Assembly: GCA_964563435.1 (NCBI GenBank)
Contig: CAZLXI010000006.1
Coordinates: forward strand, 62,001-126,000
Reading direction: 5' to 3'
Length of the DNA stretch: 64,000 nt
Source: Leadbetterella sp964563435
Lineage (GTDB): Bacteria; Bacteroidota; Bacteroidia; Cytophagales; Spirosomataceae
Positions within the stretch are counted from its first letter, which is position 1. Each line of letters begins with the position of its first letter. The notes beneath the pieces are model-generated. The model was given only the letters and a program-made list of their open reading frames with translations. It was not told the DNA's origin and made no database searches. Made by a program: the position numbers and the translations under genes. Below are positions 1 to 8,212 of the stretch, one piece after another.

Positions 1-2148
1 ACAGAGGCTTTTGAAAGTGAGCTTTCGTGCGTCACGATAGAGCAGAAAGGTCCGCTAAGGGCCACCATTAAACTGGAAGGTACCCACAAAAACAAGGAGG
101 ATAGAAGCATTCTGCCCTTTGTGGTACGGTTCTATTTTTATGCCGGGAGCGAATGTATTAAAATTATCCACACTTTCATTTTTGATGCCGACGAGAACCG
201 CGACTTTATCGGTGGTCTGGGTCTGAAATTCGATGTCAGTTTTCAGGGGGAAGAGCTTCACAACCGGCACATCAGGTTTGTAGGGGAAGAAAAAGGCGTC
301 TTTTCAGAGGCAGTAAGAGGGCTTACCGGGCTAAGGCGAGATCCCGGCAAAGAAGTGCGTGATGCACAGATCGGTGGTCAGAAAACACCCCCTGTTGATA
401 CATTCCCGGCCAATGTATCCGGCCGTATGGATTACATAGCAGCATTTGGTGACTATACCCTGCACCAGTCAGCTGCTGATGCATTTGAGATCCGAAAAAG
501 AACAAAAAATGGCCATGGATGGTTACAGGCCGGTTACGGCAAACGTTCTGCAGGCACCGCTTACCTCGGTTCGCCTTCGGGAGGACTGGCCTTCGGTATC
601 CGGAACTTCTGGCAGAGTCATCCGGCACAGCTGGATATCCGCCATGCGCAATCTGATACGGGTGAGGTATTCCTGTGGCTGTGGGCGCCCCTCTCCTCCC
701 CCATGGACCTGCGCTTTTACCATGACGGCATGGGGCAGGACACCCACGCCAAACAACTGGAAGGGCTGGAGATCAACTATGAAGACTATGAACCCGAATT
801 CGGCACACCCATGGGCGTAGCCCGCACCAGCGAACTAAGCCTGAAACTCTTTGATACCACTCCTTCTCATGAAGATCTGGCTAATTTTGCAGAAGAAATC
901 CAAAACCCGGCCGGTATCACGGCCACACCCCACCATATGCAGGAAGCAGGTGCCTTCGGACGGGCCTTTAGCATTCCGTCTGCTACTGGCCGAAAACGCG
1001 GAGAAATAGAAAAACAGCTCGACTTTTACTTTGATTTCTACAAAAACCAGGTAGAGCAGCACCATTGGTACGGTTTCTGGAATTACGGAGATGTAATGCA
1101 TAGCTATGATGAAGACCGCCACGTCTGGCGATACGATGTGGGCGGTTATGCCTGGGACAATTCAGAACTCTCCACCGATATCTGGTTATGGACCTATTTC
1201 CTGAGTACCGGCCGCGCCGATGTTTTCCGCATGGCGGAAGCTATGACCCGCCATACCGGGGAAGTAGACGTTCATCACCTGGGGCGCTTCAGCCCGCTGG
1301 GCTCCCGTCATAATGTTTTACACTGGGGCTGCAGCGCAAAACAACTGCGGATCAGTACAGCCGTTAACCGACGATACTACTATTACCTCACCGCTGATGA
1401 ACGAACCGGTGACCTCATGCGAGAGCAGATCGATGCCGTCAAAACCCTGCAATCCGTGGTTCCTATCCGTAAAGTGAACCCTGATGTACCAAAAAATACC
1501 GAAGATACAGAGGTAGCCAGTGTGGGTTTCGGAACCGACTGGGGAGCCATTGCCGGCGCCTGGTTTACCGAGTGGGAACGTACCCGAAACCCCGGAATGA
1601 AAACCCGGCTCCTTAACAGCATGCGAACCATAACTGCGCAACCCCGAGGCTTCTTTACCGGCATTTCCTTCATGAACCTGCAAACCGGTGAGTTTGAAAT
1701 CGACAAAACCGGCAATATAGCTGTTTCTCACCTGAGTGCCGTGTTTGGCCTCCCCGAAATTTGCTTTGAACTGATTGAAGCCCTAAGAGATCCGGCCTTT
1801 GAAAAGGCCTGGCTGGATTACTGTACTTTATATAACGCATCACCCGAAGAGCAGGAAGCCCGGCTTGGTGAAAAACTGAAAAAGCTGAATCTTCAACAGG
1901 GCCATGCACGGCTGACCGCCTATGCCGCCTGGAAAACAGGAGATCAAAACCTGGCAAAAAGAGCATGGGCCGAATTCTTTAAAGGAGAAGGCGGAGTAAA
2001 GAAACCCTCTGCAGAGCGGATACAACTGAAAAGACCGGAAGTACTTAATCCTGTGGAAGAAGGTTATGGTATATCGACCAATGCCGTGGCACAATGGGGG
2101 TTGGCAGCAATGCAATGCCTGGCTTTTGCCGGAACCGGCCTGGAGTAA
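1..2148 (+). CDS. Exo-rhamnogalacturonan lyase-like protein (PL26, PcRGLX/YetA family), 5' truncated
   Basis: The frame is open from base 1 to a TAA at 2146, so the N-terminus lies outside the window; a GTG at 121 is only an internal codon. The 715 visible codons contain the features I associate with the PcRGLX/YetA family: a beta-rich N-terminal region (FVVRFYFYAGSECIK, about residues 40-55), a central beta-sandwich and a C-terminal helical toroid-like half rich in Trp, Tyr and His (HHWYGFWNYGDVMHSYDEDRH about residue 355). Members act on rhamnogalacturonan I backbones of pectin, usually after secretion. No neighbouring sugar-uptake genes are seen downstream, where a separate promoter starts the next gene. 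Family call is from recognised motifs; substrate is inferred and could be another uronic-acid polysaccharide. Confidence 0.7.
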   Translation, partial: TEAFESELSCVTIEQKGPLRATIKLEGTHKNKEDRSILPFVVRFYFYAGSECIKIIHTFIFDADENRDFIGGLGLKFDVSFQGEELHNRHIRFVGEEKGVFSEAVRGLTGLRRDPGKEVRDAQIGGQKTPPVDTFPANVSGRMDYIAAFGDYTLHQSAADAFEIRKRTKNGHGWLQAGYGKRSAGTAYLGSPSGGLAFGIRNFWQSHPAQLDIRHAQSDTGEVFLWLWAPLSSPMDLRFYHDGMGQDTHAKQLEGLEINYEDYEPEFGTPMGVARTSELSLKLFDTTPSHEDLANFAEEIQNPAGITATPHHMQEAGAFGRAFSIPSATGRKRGEIEKQLDFYFDFYKNQVEQHHWYGFWNYGDVMHSYDEDRHVWRYDVGGYAWDNSELSTDIWLWTYFLSTGRADVFRMAEAMTRHTGEVDVHHLGRFSPLGSRHNVLHWGCSAKQLRISTAVNRRYYYYLTADERTGDLMREQIDAVKTLQSVVPIRKVNPDVPKNTEDTEVASVGFGTDWGAIAGAWFTEWERTRNPGMKTRLLNSMRTITAQPRGFFTGISFMNLQTGEFEIDKTGNIAVSHLSAVFGLPEICFELIEALRDPAFEKAWLDYCTLYNASPEEQEARLGEKLKKLNLQQGHARLTAYAAWKTGDQNLAKRAWAEFFKGEGGVKKPSAERIQLKRPEVLNPVEEGYGISTNAVAQWGLAAMQCLAFAGTGLE

Positions 2149-2235
2149 CAGCCCCACTAAAGCCTCAATATCCTACCTCTTAAATACTACCAGAGCGTTT
2201 GAAAATAAATTATTTAAAATAATTCTAAATAATAC

Positions 2236-2266
2236 TTGCTTCGTAAAAAGCTACCTTCTACCTTTG
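2236..2266 (+). promoter_or_regulatory. Bacteroidota-type promoter for the DUF6686 gene
   Basis: TACCTTTG at 2259-2266 matches the -7 consensus TAnnTTTG exactly, with a TTG at 2236-2238 about 20 bases upstream as a -33 element. The start codon at 2297 follows at a normal leader distance. Seen by eye; no expression evidence. Confidence 0.6.
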
Positions 2267-2296
2267 TCTCATTATTTATACAGAGTCTAAATAAAC

Positions 2297-2617
2297 ATGT
2301 GTAAACACCGAGTTCTGGTTTCCAACTTTCACGGTTATGTGGCCCGATGCGAAAGTTGCTCTAAAGTTCAGATTGCCTTTGGCACTTCGCTTTTCGGCAT
2401 GAGTATGAAAGAATTTGAGTCTTTTGCCAATTATTTATATCACCTGCGGATAAAGGGTGACGCTTACGGTTTGCATGAAAAGAAAATCTATGTAAACCTG
2501 GGAGATTCCGATTCGATGATGATCCTTACTCCTTACGAGTTGGAAAATTTTATAGAAGTGATCGAGTCCGCCAGCATAAAAAACCTGATCCATGGATGCC
2601 TGGCGAATCGTAACTGA
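2297..2617 (+). CDS. DUF6686-like small conserved protein
   Basis: A 106-residue protein starting MCKHRVLV with a CxH pair at the start and a second cysteine pair CESC at residues 18-21, followed by KVQIAFGT. This N-terminal cysteine pattern plus the FG motif is what I recall for DUF6686, a Bacteroidota family of unknown function; four potential metal ligands (Cys2, His4, Cys18, Cys21) suggest a small zinc ribbon-like knuckle, which is inference. It has its own promoter at 2259-2266 and is followed by another short gene in the same direction. No function is known to me. Confidence 0.6.
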   Translation: MCKHRVLVSNFHGYVARCESCSKVQIAFGTSLFGMSMKEFESFANYLYHLRIKGDAYGLHEKKIYVNLGDSDSMMILTPYELENFIEVIESASIKNLIHGCLANRN

Positions 2618-2681
2618 GTAAAATACGGAACGAAGAACAGATGCAAAATTTTGCGTCTCCAAACCCGGAACTTTTATATCC

Positions 2682-2906
2682 ATGAGAACGATCATTTTCA
2701 CTACCGAAAATACAGCCGTGCAGCACCTGGAGAAGCTGCAGTGTGAACTGAAAAACGTAGGGATAGGGAGTTTTAATGTAGACTTTGAAACGAAGGAGAT
2801 CTCGGTAGTTTGCCCGAACTACCAAAATATAAATGCACTGGAATGTGCGATAAGAAAAGCGGGGTTCCGGTGCCCGTGCTTCCGGGTGACCCATTCCACC
2901 GACTAA
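2682..2906 (+). CDS. Small protein with heavy-metal-associated (ferredoxin-like) fold pattern, no CxxC
   Basis: 74 residues. The pattern of a first strand (RTIIFTT), helix (AVQHLEKLQCELKNVG), two strands (SFNVDFETKEISVVC), helix (NINALECAIRKAGF) and a final short strand resembles the beta-alpha-beta-beta-alpha-beta HMA fold of copper chaperones, and IRKAGF resembles the IxxAGY ending of that domain. The metal-binding CxxC loop after the first strand is absent, so copper binding of the usual type is unlikely. Cysteines near the C-terminus (CPC) may or may not matter. It could share transcription with the gene before it (64-base gap). Confidence 0.5.
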   Translation: MRTIIFTTENTAVQHLEKLQCELKNVGIGSFNVDFETKEISVVCPNYQNINALECAIRKAGFRCPCFRVTHSTD

Positions 2907-3078
2907 AGTCACTGTTTTCGCTTAATTAGAAAACTGCCCAAGAAAAGCTAAGTTCACGCAACTTTTAAATCAATAATAGTTCTGAGAGGAAAGGATACGG
3001 GCGACCGGCGTATAAATCACAAAGTGAATAGCTCTCAGCTCATGTTTTTTTTCTTATCTTGACAAAAAATACTTCTGC
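2907..3078. other. Intergenic stretch with a short inverted repeat
   Basis: A 7-base inverted repeat CTGAGAG (2982-2988) and CTCTCAG (3032-3038) encloses about 43 bases ahead of the 3079 gene. I do not recognise a riboswitch: TPP and SAM consensus cores are not present. It may be a leader structure, or chance. Confidence 0.25.
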
Positions 3079-3372
3079 ATGATCAAGATCAGGGCCTGGT
3101 GGATCTTCTACCGGAAAATATTTCTGTACAGCCTGATACTGACCGGCCTGCTTGGCTTGCTGGCGGGTGGTTTGACAGACGAAATTTCCCCGGTCTTTCT
3201 CGGCTTTTCCTATGCTTTCCTTTCTCCTTTCGTGCACCTGTTCTTTTATGAGCTGAACCGCCCCCAGGAGTACTACTTCTACGCTAATCTGGGCCTGATC
3301 AAACGCCGGCTGTGGCTCATTACAGGCGGGATTACACTTACTATCTTCATCCTTATTTCCCTTATAAAATGA
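3079..3372 (+). CDS. Small integral membrane protein, partner of downstream ABC ATPase
   Basis: 97 residues with three hydrophobic stretches: about residues 13-32 (FLYSLILTGLLGLLAGG), 39-58 (VFLGFSYAFLSPFVHLFFYEL) and 79-96 (LWLITGGITLTIFILISLI). The stop codon TGA overlaps the ATG of the ABC ATPase at 3369 (ATGA), indicating translational coupling. I read it as a tiny membrane component working with that ATPase; it is too small to be a full permease, so it could be an accessory subunit. No family name recognised. Confidence 0.6.
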   Translation: MIKIRAWWIFYRKIFLYSLILTGLLGLLAGGLTDEISPVFLGFSYAFLSPFVHLFFYELNRPQEYYFYANLGLIKRRLWLITGGITLTIFILISLIK

Positions 3373-4013
3373 AAAAGCTTCATGTAGACAGTGTGGTAAA
3401 ATATTTTCACACCGCAAAAATCCTTTCCGATGTTTACCTGACCTGTTCACCGGGCGGGATCACGGGGATTTTGGGGCGGAACGGTTCGGGGAAGTCCACG
3501 CTGCTAAAAATTATTTTCGGAAGCATGCCGGCAGATCATGCCTATGTACGGATAGACGGAAAAGTGTATATCAACCGGTCAGAAAGGCCTTCTAAAATAG
3601 CTTACCTCTACCAGGACAGCTTCGTACCGGGCCATCTGAAGGTCCGGACGGTACTGAGCCTGATGGCGGCAGACCATCTCGCTGAGCACCCTGTAGTTAA
3701 GCCCATCCTGAATACCACCTTTTCGGAGGTTTCCGGCGGGGAGGTCCGTTACCTGGAGATCCTTTTCACCCTGAACCGGTCCACTCCCTATATCATCCTG
3801 GATGAACCTTTTAACGGCTTATCCCCTATTCTGAAAGATGAAGTAAAGGAGATCATCCGGTCTGCCGCCCGGGAGGGCAAAGGCATTATCCTTACCGATC
3901 ATGACTACCGCAATGTACTGGACATATCCACCCAAAAATATATAATGAGCACCGGGTCGCTCAGGCCGTTTGATGATCCGGAAGAATTAAAGCGGTATGG
4001 CTACCTTCCCTGA
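3369..4013 (+). CDS. ABC transporter ATP-binding protein
   Basis: 214 residues starting MKKLHVDSVV, chosen because this ATG overlaps the stop of the upstream membrane-protein gene; an in-frame extension upstream is just the shadow of that gene. All nucleotide-binding motifs are visible: Walker A GRNGSGKST, Q-loop YLYQD, signature VSGGE, Walker B YIILDEP and switch histidine LTDHD. Substrate unknown. The upstream 97-residue membrane protein is the only candidate partner in the window; otherwise a permease elsewhere must be used. Confidence 0.85.
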   Translation: MKKLHVDSVVKYFHTAKILSDVYLTCSPGGITGILGRNGSGKSTLLKIIFGSMPADHAYVRIDGKVYINRSERPSKIAYLYQDSFVPGHLKVRTVLSLMAADHLAEHPVVKPILNTTFSEVSGGEVRYLEILFTLNRSTPYIILDEPFNGLSPILKDEVKEIIRSAAREGKGIILTDHDYRNVLDISTQKYIMSTGSLRPFDDPEELKRYGYLP

Positions 4014-4018
4014 ATCAT

Positions 4019-4204
4019 TTACTTCCGTTTCACCCGGAGTGCAAAAATACCGATGGCTATCATTACCAGCCCTATGATGAACTTCCCTGAGAGTAAGGTT
4101 TGAAGCCGCAGGTCAGGGGCGGTTAAAATAAGTAAGCTCACTGAAAGTATGCCGCAGGATATGGCCACGATAGCTGCAATCCTGTTTAAAGACTCCCTGT
4201 TCAT
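4019..4204 (-). CDS. Small membrane protein, unknown function
   Basis: A 61-residue protein from an ATG at 4204 (MNRESLNRIAAIVAIS); an upstream TTG at 4231 would add nine residues but is less likely. Two hydrophobic helices, about residues 8-29 and 40-56, joined by a polar loop, and a basic C-terminus RVKRK. It converges with the ABC gene, with only five bases between stops. Nothing further can be inferred. Confidence 0.45.
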   Translation of the reverse strand: MNRESLNRIAAIVAISCGILSVSLLILTAPDLRLQTLLSGKFIIGLVMIAIGIFALRVKRK

Positions 4205-4300
4205 TTTTGGATAAGGGTTTAATAATTTCAAATTTAATGATTTTACACCTTTCAGGCACCATTCCCCTTCGATATCTGTTACTATCTCTGTAATTTATAG

Positions 4301-4308
4301 TAATTTTG
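4301..4308 (+). promoter_or_regulatory. -7 promoter element of the U32 gene
   Basis: TAATTTTG at 4301-4308 fits TAnnTTTG exactly, 25 bases ahead of the ATG at 4334. This would drive the U32-ferredoxin pair and possibly moaA-moeA downstream. Confidence 0.55.
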
Positions 4309-4333
4309 TAAAAAATACGCATCCCGTTAAGTA

Positions 4334-5581
4334 ATGAAGAGAAGCACTAAGTTTGAGGTGATGGCACCCGCCGGGTCAAAAGAAGCCATGGTGGCGGCCA
4401 TTAAGGCCGGAGCCGATTCCGTGTATTTCGGGGTGGAGCAGCTGAACATGCGCGCCCGGCAAACCAATAACTTCCTGGTAGATGACCTGCCTGAAGTGGC
4501 CCGGCTGTGCAACGAAAACGGGGTTAAAAGCTACATCACTTTAAATACGATCATCTACGATCACGACATCTCCCTGATGCGAAGGATCATCGACAAGGCC
4601 AAAGAAGCCGGTATTACCGCCGTCATCGCTTCCGATCTGGCCGTGATGAACTACTGCCGTAAAACAGGCATGGAACTGCACGTGAGCACGCAATCGAACA
4701 TCACCAACATCGAGACCGTAGAGCTTTTTTCCGACTACGCCGATGTGATGGTTATGGCCCGCGAGCTTACCCTGAAGCAGGTGGGGGATATTGTAAAGAC
4801 CATTGAACGAAACGATATCCGCGGCCCGAAAGGTGAGCTGATACAGGTGGAAATCTTTGCACACGGCGCCCTTTGCATGGCCGTATCCGGAAAATGCTAT
4901 CTGAGCCTCCATTCGCACAATGCGTCTGCCAACCGCGGGGCCTGCATTCAGAATTGCCGCAGAGAATACACCGTAACCGATGAGGAAGGCATAGAGCTGC
5001 AGATAGACAACGAATACATCATGTCGGCCAAAGACCTCTGTACCATTGACTTCCTGGATAAGATCCTGGAAGCGGGGGTTCGGGTGCTGAAGATCGAAGG
5101 CCGGGGCAGAGCCGCCGATTACGTGTACACTACCACACAATGCTACCGTGAGGCCGTTGATGCCTTCGAAGCGGGTAATTACACCCCTGAAAAAGTAGAA
5201 GCCTGGAAAGAAAAGCTCAGTGAGGTCTATAACCGCGGCTTCTGGGACGGCTACTATCTGGGCCGTAAAATGGGCGAATGGAGCAATGTTCACGGCTCGG
5301 TGGCCACCACCAAAAAGATCTATATCGGTAAAGGGGTGAAATACTTTGATAAGATAGGGGTTGGCGAATTCCTGCTGGAAAGTCATGACATCAACGTGGG
5401 CGACCGCCTGATCGTTACCGGCCCTACTACCGGACTGGTCGAAGCCGTGGCCGATGAGATCCGCCTGGGCACGGGAGATCCGGTACAAAAAGCCGGAAAA
5501 GGAAATACCATATCCCTGAAGATCGCGGAAAAGATCCGTCCTTCCGATAAGCTCTACAAAATAGTGGAAGCGCATGCCTAA
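4334..5581 (+). CDS. trhP: Peptidase U32 family protein, probable tRNA uridine 5-hydroxylation protein TrhP-like
   Basis: 415 residues, full length for the YegQ/TrhP branch of family U32. The N-terminus MAPAGSKEAMVAAIKAGADSV and the four cysteines at about 181, 188, 204 and 208 (HGALCMAV, GKCYLS, GACIQNCR) are the family hallmark; these cysteines bind an Fe-S cluster in characterised members. TrhP introduces 5-hydroxyuridine at tRNA position 34; the older label collagenase-like protease is probably misleading. The gene overlaps the following ferredoxin gene by eight bases, which suggests that the ferredoxin supplies electrons or partners it. Exact choice between TrhP and other U32 paralogues (RlhA, UbiU/V) is by length and motif memory only. 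Confidence 0.75.
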   Translation: MKRSTKFEVMAPAGSKEAMVAAIKAGADSVYFGVEQLNMRARQTNNFLVDDLPEVARLCNENGVKSYITLNTIIYDHDISLMRRIIDKAKEAGITAVIASDLAVMNYCRKTGMELHVSTQSNITNIETVELFSDYADVMVMARELTLKQVGDIVKTIERNDIRGPKGELIQVEIFAHGALCMAVSGKCYLSLHSHNASANRGACIQNCRREYTVTDEEGIELQIDNEYIMSAKDLCTIDFLDKILEAGVRVLKIEGRGRAADYVYTTTQCYREAVDAFEAGNYTPEKVEAWKEKLSEVYNRGFWDGYYLGRKMGEWSNVHGSVATTKKIYIGKGVKYFDKIGVGEFLLESHDINVGDRLIVTGPTTGLVEAVADEIRLGTGDPVQKAGKGNTISLKIAEKIRPSDKLYKIVEAHA

Positions 5582-5801
5582 GCTCTTTCATTACCGGCAG
5601 CGCTGTATCGGATGCAATGCCTGTGTGGAAATTGCCTATGAACGCTGGCGTATGTCTAAGAAAGACGGAAAGGCCGTACTGCTCGGTGGAATAGAAAAAA
5701 AGGGGGTATACCAGGTGGCCATCCGCCCCGATGAGGTGGAAGAAAACGAAAGGGCCATGCGCGCCTGCCCGGTGAATGTGATCAAGATGGAAGGACTGTA
5801 A
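5574..5801 (+). CDS. 4Fe-4S ferredoxin-like protein
   Basis: 75 residues with cysteines at 11, 14 and 17 (CIGCNAC) and 65 (RACPVNVI), the CX2CX2C...CP arrangement of a single [4Fe-4S] cluster ferredoxin of the short type. Between them a basic/acidic spacer replaces the second cluster motif. The start overlaps the U32 gene by eight bases, so the two are translationally coupled and probably functionally linked. Likely an electron donor for the U32 protein; inference from gene order. Confidence 0.8.
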   Translation: MPKLFHYRQRCIGCNACVEIAYERWRMSKKDGKAVLLGGIEKKGVYQVAIRPDEVEENERAMRACPVNVIKMEGL

Positions 5802-5826
5802 ACCCTACGATTTAAACATGCTCTAA

Positions 5827-6813
5827 GTGTTAAGAGACTCATTCGGCAGGAAGATCAATTATCTGCGGCTGGCTGTTATCGATCGCTGCAATCTCCGCTG
5901 TACCTACTGTATGCCGGAAAGCGGCCTGGCCTGGATCCCGCAGGAAGATCTGATGACGCCCGGTGAAATGCTGAGACTCTGCCGGCTCTTCACAGAGATG
6001 GGCGTGGGTAAGATCCGGATCACCGGCGGTGAGCCTTTTATGCGCAAAGATCTTCTGCCGTTGCTCGAAAACATCTCGCACCTGCCCGGACTTCAGGAGC
6101 TCACCCTTACCACCAACGGGCTGCTTACCCAACCCTTTATTCCTGAAATGAAAACGCTCGGCATCCGGTCGGTGAACATCAGCCTGGATACGTTGGACGA
6201 AGGGCGCTTTTTCAGGATCACAAGACGCAACGGGCTGGACAAGGTGCTGGGCACAATTCATACGCTGCTGGCCCACCGGATCAAAGTGAAGATCAATTGC
6301 GTGGTCATGGACAGACAAAATACGGAAGACATTATTCCTTTGGTCAGCCTCGCGGAAAGACTTCCCGTAGATATACGTTTTATTGAAGAAATGCCTTTTA
6401 ACGGGACAAAAGACCCGGTTTCATTGAAATGGGATTTCCCGCACATCCTGGAACATATTAAAAATAATTTCCCGGGCATTGAAAAAATTCCCGACCCGGA
6501 ATATTCCACTTCCTATAATTACCGGGTTCCCGGTTTCAGGGGAAATATAGGCATCATTGCGGCACACACACGCTCGTTTTGCGGTAGTTGTAATCGCTTG
6601 AGACTTACCCCTTCGGGAATTCTCCGGACCTGCCTTTATGAGTCTTCAGGGAAAAACATGAAAACGGAATTGAGAGCCGCAAAATCAGATGACGAACTGA
6701 AAGAAATTATTTTCCGGGCCGTTCAGAAAAAACCGAAAGACGGCCGGGAAGCAGAAAAAATAAGTACCCCAACCCGCCAGGTTTACGAATCGATGGCAAC
6801 AATCGGCGGATAA
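5827..6813 (+). CDS. moaA: GTP 3',8-cyclase MoaA
   Basis: 328 residues. Radical-SAM cysteines 21, 25 and 28 (CNLRCTYC), GGEP at 67-70, and the second cluster cysteines 252, 255 and 269 (FCGSCNRLRLTPSG) are intact, and the protein ends in the essential GG tail. MoaA opens GTP to 3',8-cyclo-GTP, the first committed step of molybdenum cofactor synthesis, acting with MoaC. The start is GTG at 5827; an ATG eight bases upstream is followed by a stop two codons later. One base separates its stop from the moeA start, so the two are co-transcribed. Confidence 0.95.
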   Translation: MLRDSFGRKINYLRLAVIDRCNLRCTYCMPESGLAWIPQEDLMTPGEMLRLCRLFTEMGVGKIRITGGEPFMRKDLLPLLENISHLPGLQELTLTTNGLLTQPFIPEMKTLGIRSVNISLDTLDEGRFFRITRRNGLDKVLGTIHTLLAHRIKVKINCVVMDRQNTEDIIPLVSLAERLPVDIRFIEEMPFNGTKDPVSLKWDFPHILEHIKNNFPGIEKIPDPEYSTSYNYRVPGFRGNIGIIAAHTRSFCGSCNRLRLTPSGILRTCLYESSGKNMKTELRAAKSDDELKEIIFRAVQKKPKDGREAEKISTPTRQVYESMATIGG

Positions 6814-6814
6814 A

Positions 6815-8029
6815 ATGGACATGATTAGTGTACGGGAGGCAGAAGACATCGTTCTTTCGCATAGTTCAGACTACGGTGCGGAAGATATCTTTTATGAAAA
6901 TGCCCCGGGCAGGATACTGGCAGAAGATCTCCGGGCGGACCGTGACCTGCCGCCTTTCCACCGGCCGACAGTAGACGGTATTGCGATCCGGTTTTCTGCC
7001 CTGGAAAAAGGAATCCGGAGATTCAGAATAAAGGCAACCCGGGTTGCAGGAGAAACGCCGGTGCCCCTTACCCTTGAAGAGGAATGTGTGGAAATTATGA
7101 CCGGTGCTTCCCTGGATGCGTCTGCAGATACGGTCATCCGGTATGAAGATCTCCTGATCAACGGCGATTGGGTCGGGATCCGGGTGGAGCTGTCAACCAT
7201 AAAAAAAGGACAGAACATTCATTCCAAAGGGAAAGACAAAAAGCAGGGAGAGATCCTTGTGCCTGCGCATCAGAGAATTACGCCTGCAATCCTGGGGGTA
7301 GCGGCCTCGATTGGAAAAACCTCCTTTTGGGTCAGAAAGTTACCAAAAGTAGTGATCATTTCTACCGGCGATGAAATGGTTAGCCCGGAAGCCGTTCCCA
7401 ACGATTTCCAGCTAAGGCGTTCCAATGGGATTGTTCTACAGGCGGCGCTTGAAAAGTATAAGATTCGGGCCGAACTGCTCCACCTGAACGATGATCTTAT
7501 GGAAATCAGAAAAGCGCTCAGCCGCTGCCTGGAGGAATACGACGTGTTGCTGATGAGCGGGGGCGTTTCGATGGGAAAATTCGACTTTGTCCCTAAAGCA
7601 TTAGAGCAGCTCAGCATCGAAAAGCTTTTCCACAAAATAAAACAACGCCCTGGAAAACCTTTCTGGTTCGGTAAAACGCAGCAGGGAAAACCGGTTTTTG
7701 CCTTTCCCGGGAACCCGGTTTCGGTATTTATGTGCCTGCACCGGTACTTTATTCCCTGGCTGGAAAAATCACTGGGCATCCCTTTTTCAAACCCTGTGTA
7801 TGCCGTACTACAAAATGACATCCGGTTCCCCTACCCGCTCCAGTATTTTGCGCAGGTGAAGCTAACAGTAAATTCCGCTGCCGAACTCCTGGCCGAAACA
7901 GTGGACACCAACGGTTCGGGAGATTTTTCCCACCTTCCGGTGACCGATGCGTTCATGGAATTGCCTTTGGAAAGAAATGAGTTTAAAAAGGGCGAAGTAT
8001 ATAAGGTATGGCGGTATGTGCCGCTTTGA
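6815..8029 (+). CDS. moeA: Molybdopterin molybdenumtransferase MoeA
   Basis: 404 residues, normal length for MoeA. Visible family motifs include PPFHRPTVDGIAI near residue 50, EIMTGAS near 90, the molybdopterin-binding domain STGDE near 187 and SGGVSMG near 250, and AFPGNPVSVF near 300. The enzyme inserts molybdate into adenylylated molybdopterin. It directly follows moaA. No mogA/moaB adenylyltransferase gene is seen in this window, so that step must be encoded elsewhere. Confidence 0.93.
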   Translation: MDMISVREAEDIVLSHSSDYGAEDIFYENAPGRILAEDLRADRDLPPFHRPTVDGIAIRFSALEKGIRRFRIKATRVAGETPVPLTLEEECVEIMTGASLDASADTVIRYEDLLINGDWVGIRVELSTIKKGQNIHSKGKDKKQGEILVPAHQRITPAILGVAASIGKTSFWVRKLPKVVIISTGDEMVSPEAVPNDFQLRRSNGIVLQAALEKYKIRAELLHLNDDLMEIRKALSRCLEEYDVLLMSGGVSMGKFDFVPKALEQLSIEKLFHKIKQRPGKPFWFGKTQQGKPVFAFPGNPVSVFMCLHRYFIPWLEKSLGIPFSNPVYAVLQNDIRFPYPLQYFAQVKLTVNSAAELLAETVDTNGSGDFSHLPVTDAFMELPLERNEFKKGEVYKVWRYVPL

Positions 8030-8162
8030 CCTGACAGCACATACGCTCTTTATTTTCCCCATCGGAAAGGTCTGCTTACGCCCCTGATTCCGGAAATTTC
8101 AGCGAACAATGGGTCTGCACCGATTCTCGTGTAAGAAGAGACCATAAATAAAATTGTCAAAA

Positions 8163-8209
8163 TTTGCGCAATCAGATAATTGCATCTATATTTGCAATCA
8201 AATACTTGC
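8163..8209 (+). promoter_or_regulatory. Promoter with two tandem operator-like palindromes (ArsR gene)
   Basis: The -7 element TATATTTG lies at 8187-8194 with TTTG at 8163-8166 as -33. Two near-identical 16-base sites, GCAATCAGATAATTGC (8168-8183) and GCAATCAAATACTTGC (8194-8209), each an imperfect palindrome with GCAA/TTGC ends, bracket the -7 element with starts 26 bases apart. This is the arrangement expected for autorepression by the ArsR-family product encoded 3 bases downstream. Confidence 0.65.
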
Positions 8210-8212
8210 GTT

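Noticed and set aside
2982..3038. CTGAGAG motif as a TPP riboswitch
   Set aside because: Other conserved TPP elements (CCUUUGAACCUGAUC-like block) are absent and the downstream gene is an ABC-type pair without thiamin context.
4541..5575. Long minus-strand open frame (344 codons) opposite the U32 gene
   Set aside because: It lies wholly antisense to a clear U32 family gene, and its translation shows no family motif; the codon bias of the real gene creates it.
8030..8160. Possible molybdenum-cofactor riboswitch between moeA and ArsR
   Set aside because: No recognised riboswitch core is visible, and the position after the cofactor genes and ahead of an ArsR operon does not fit.
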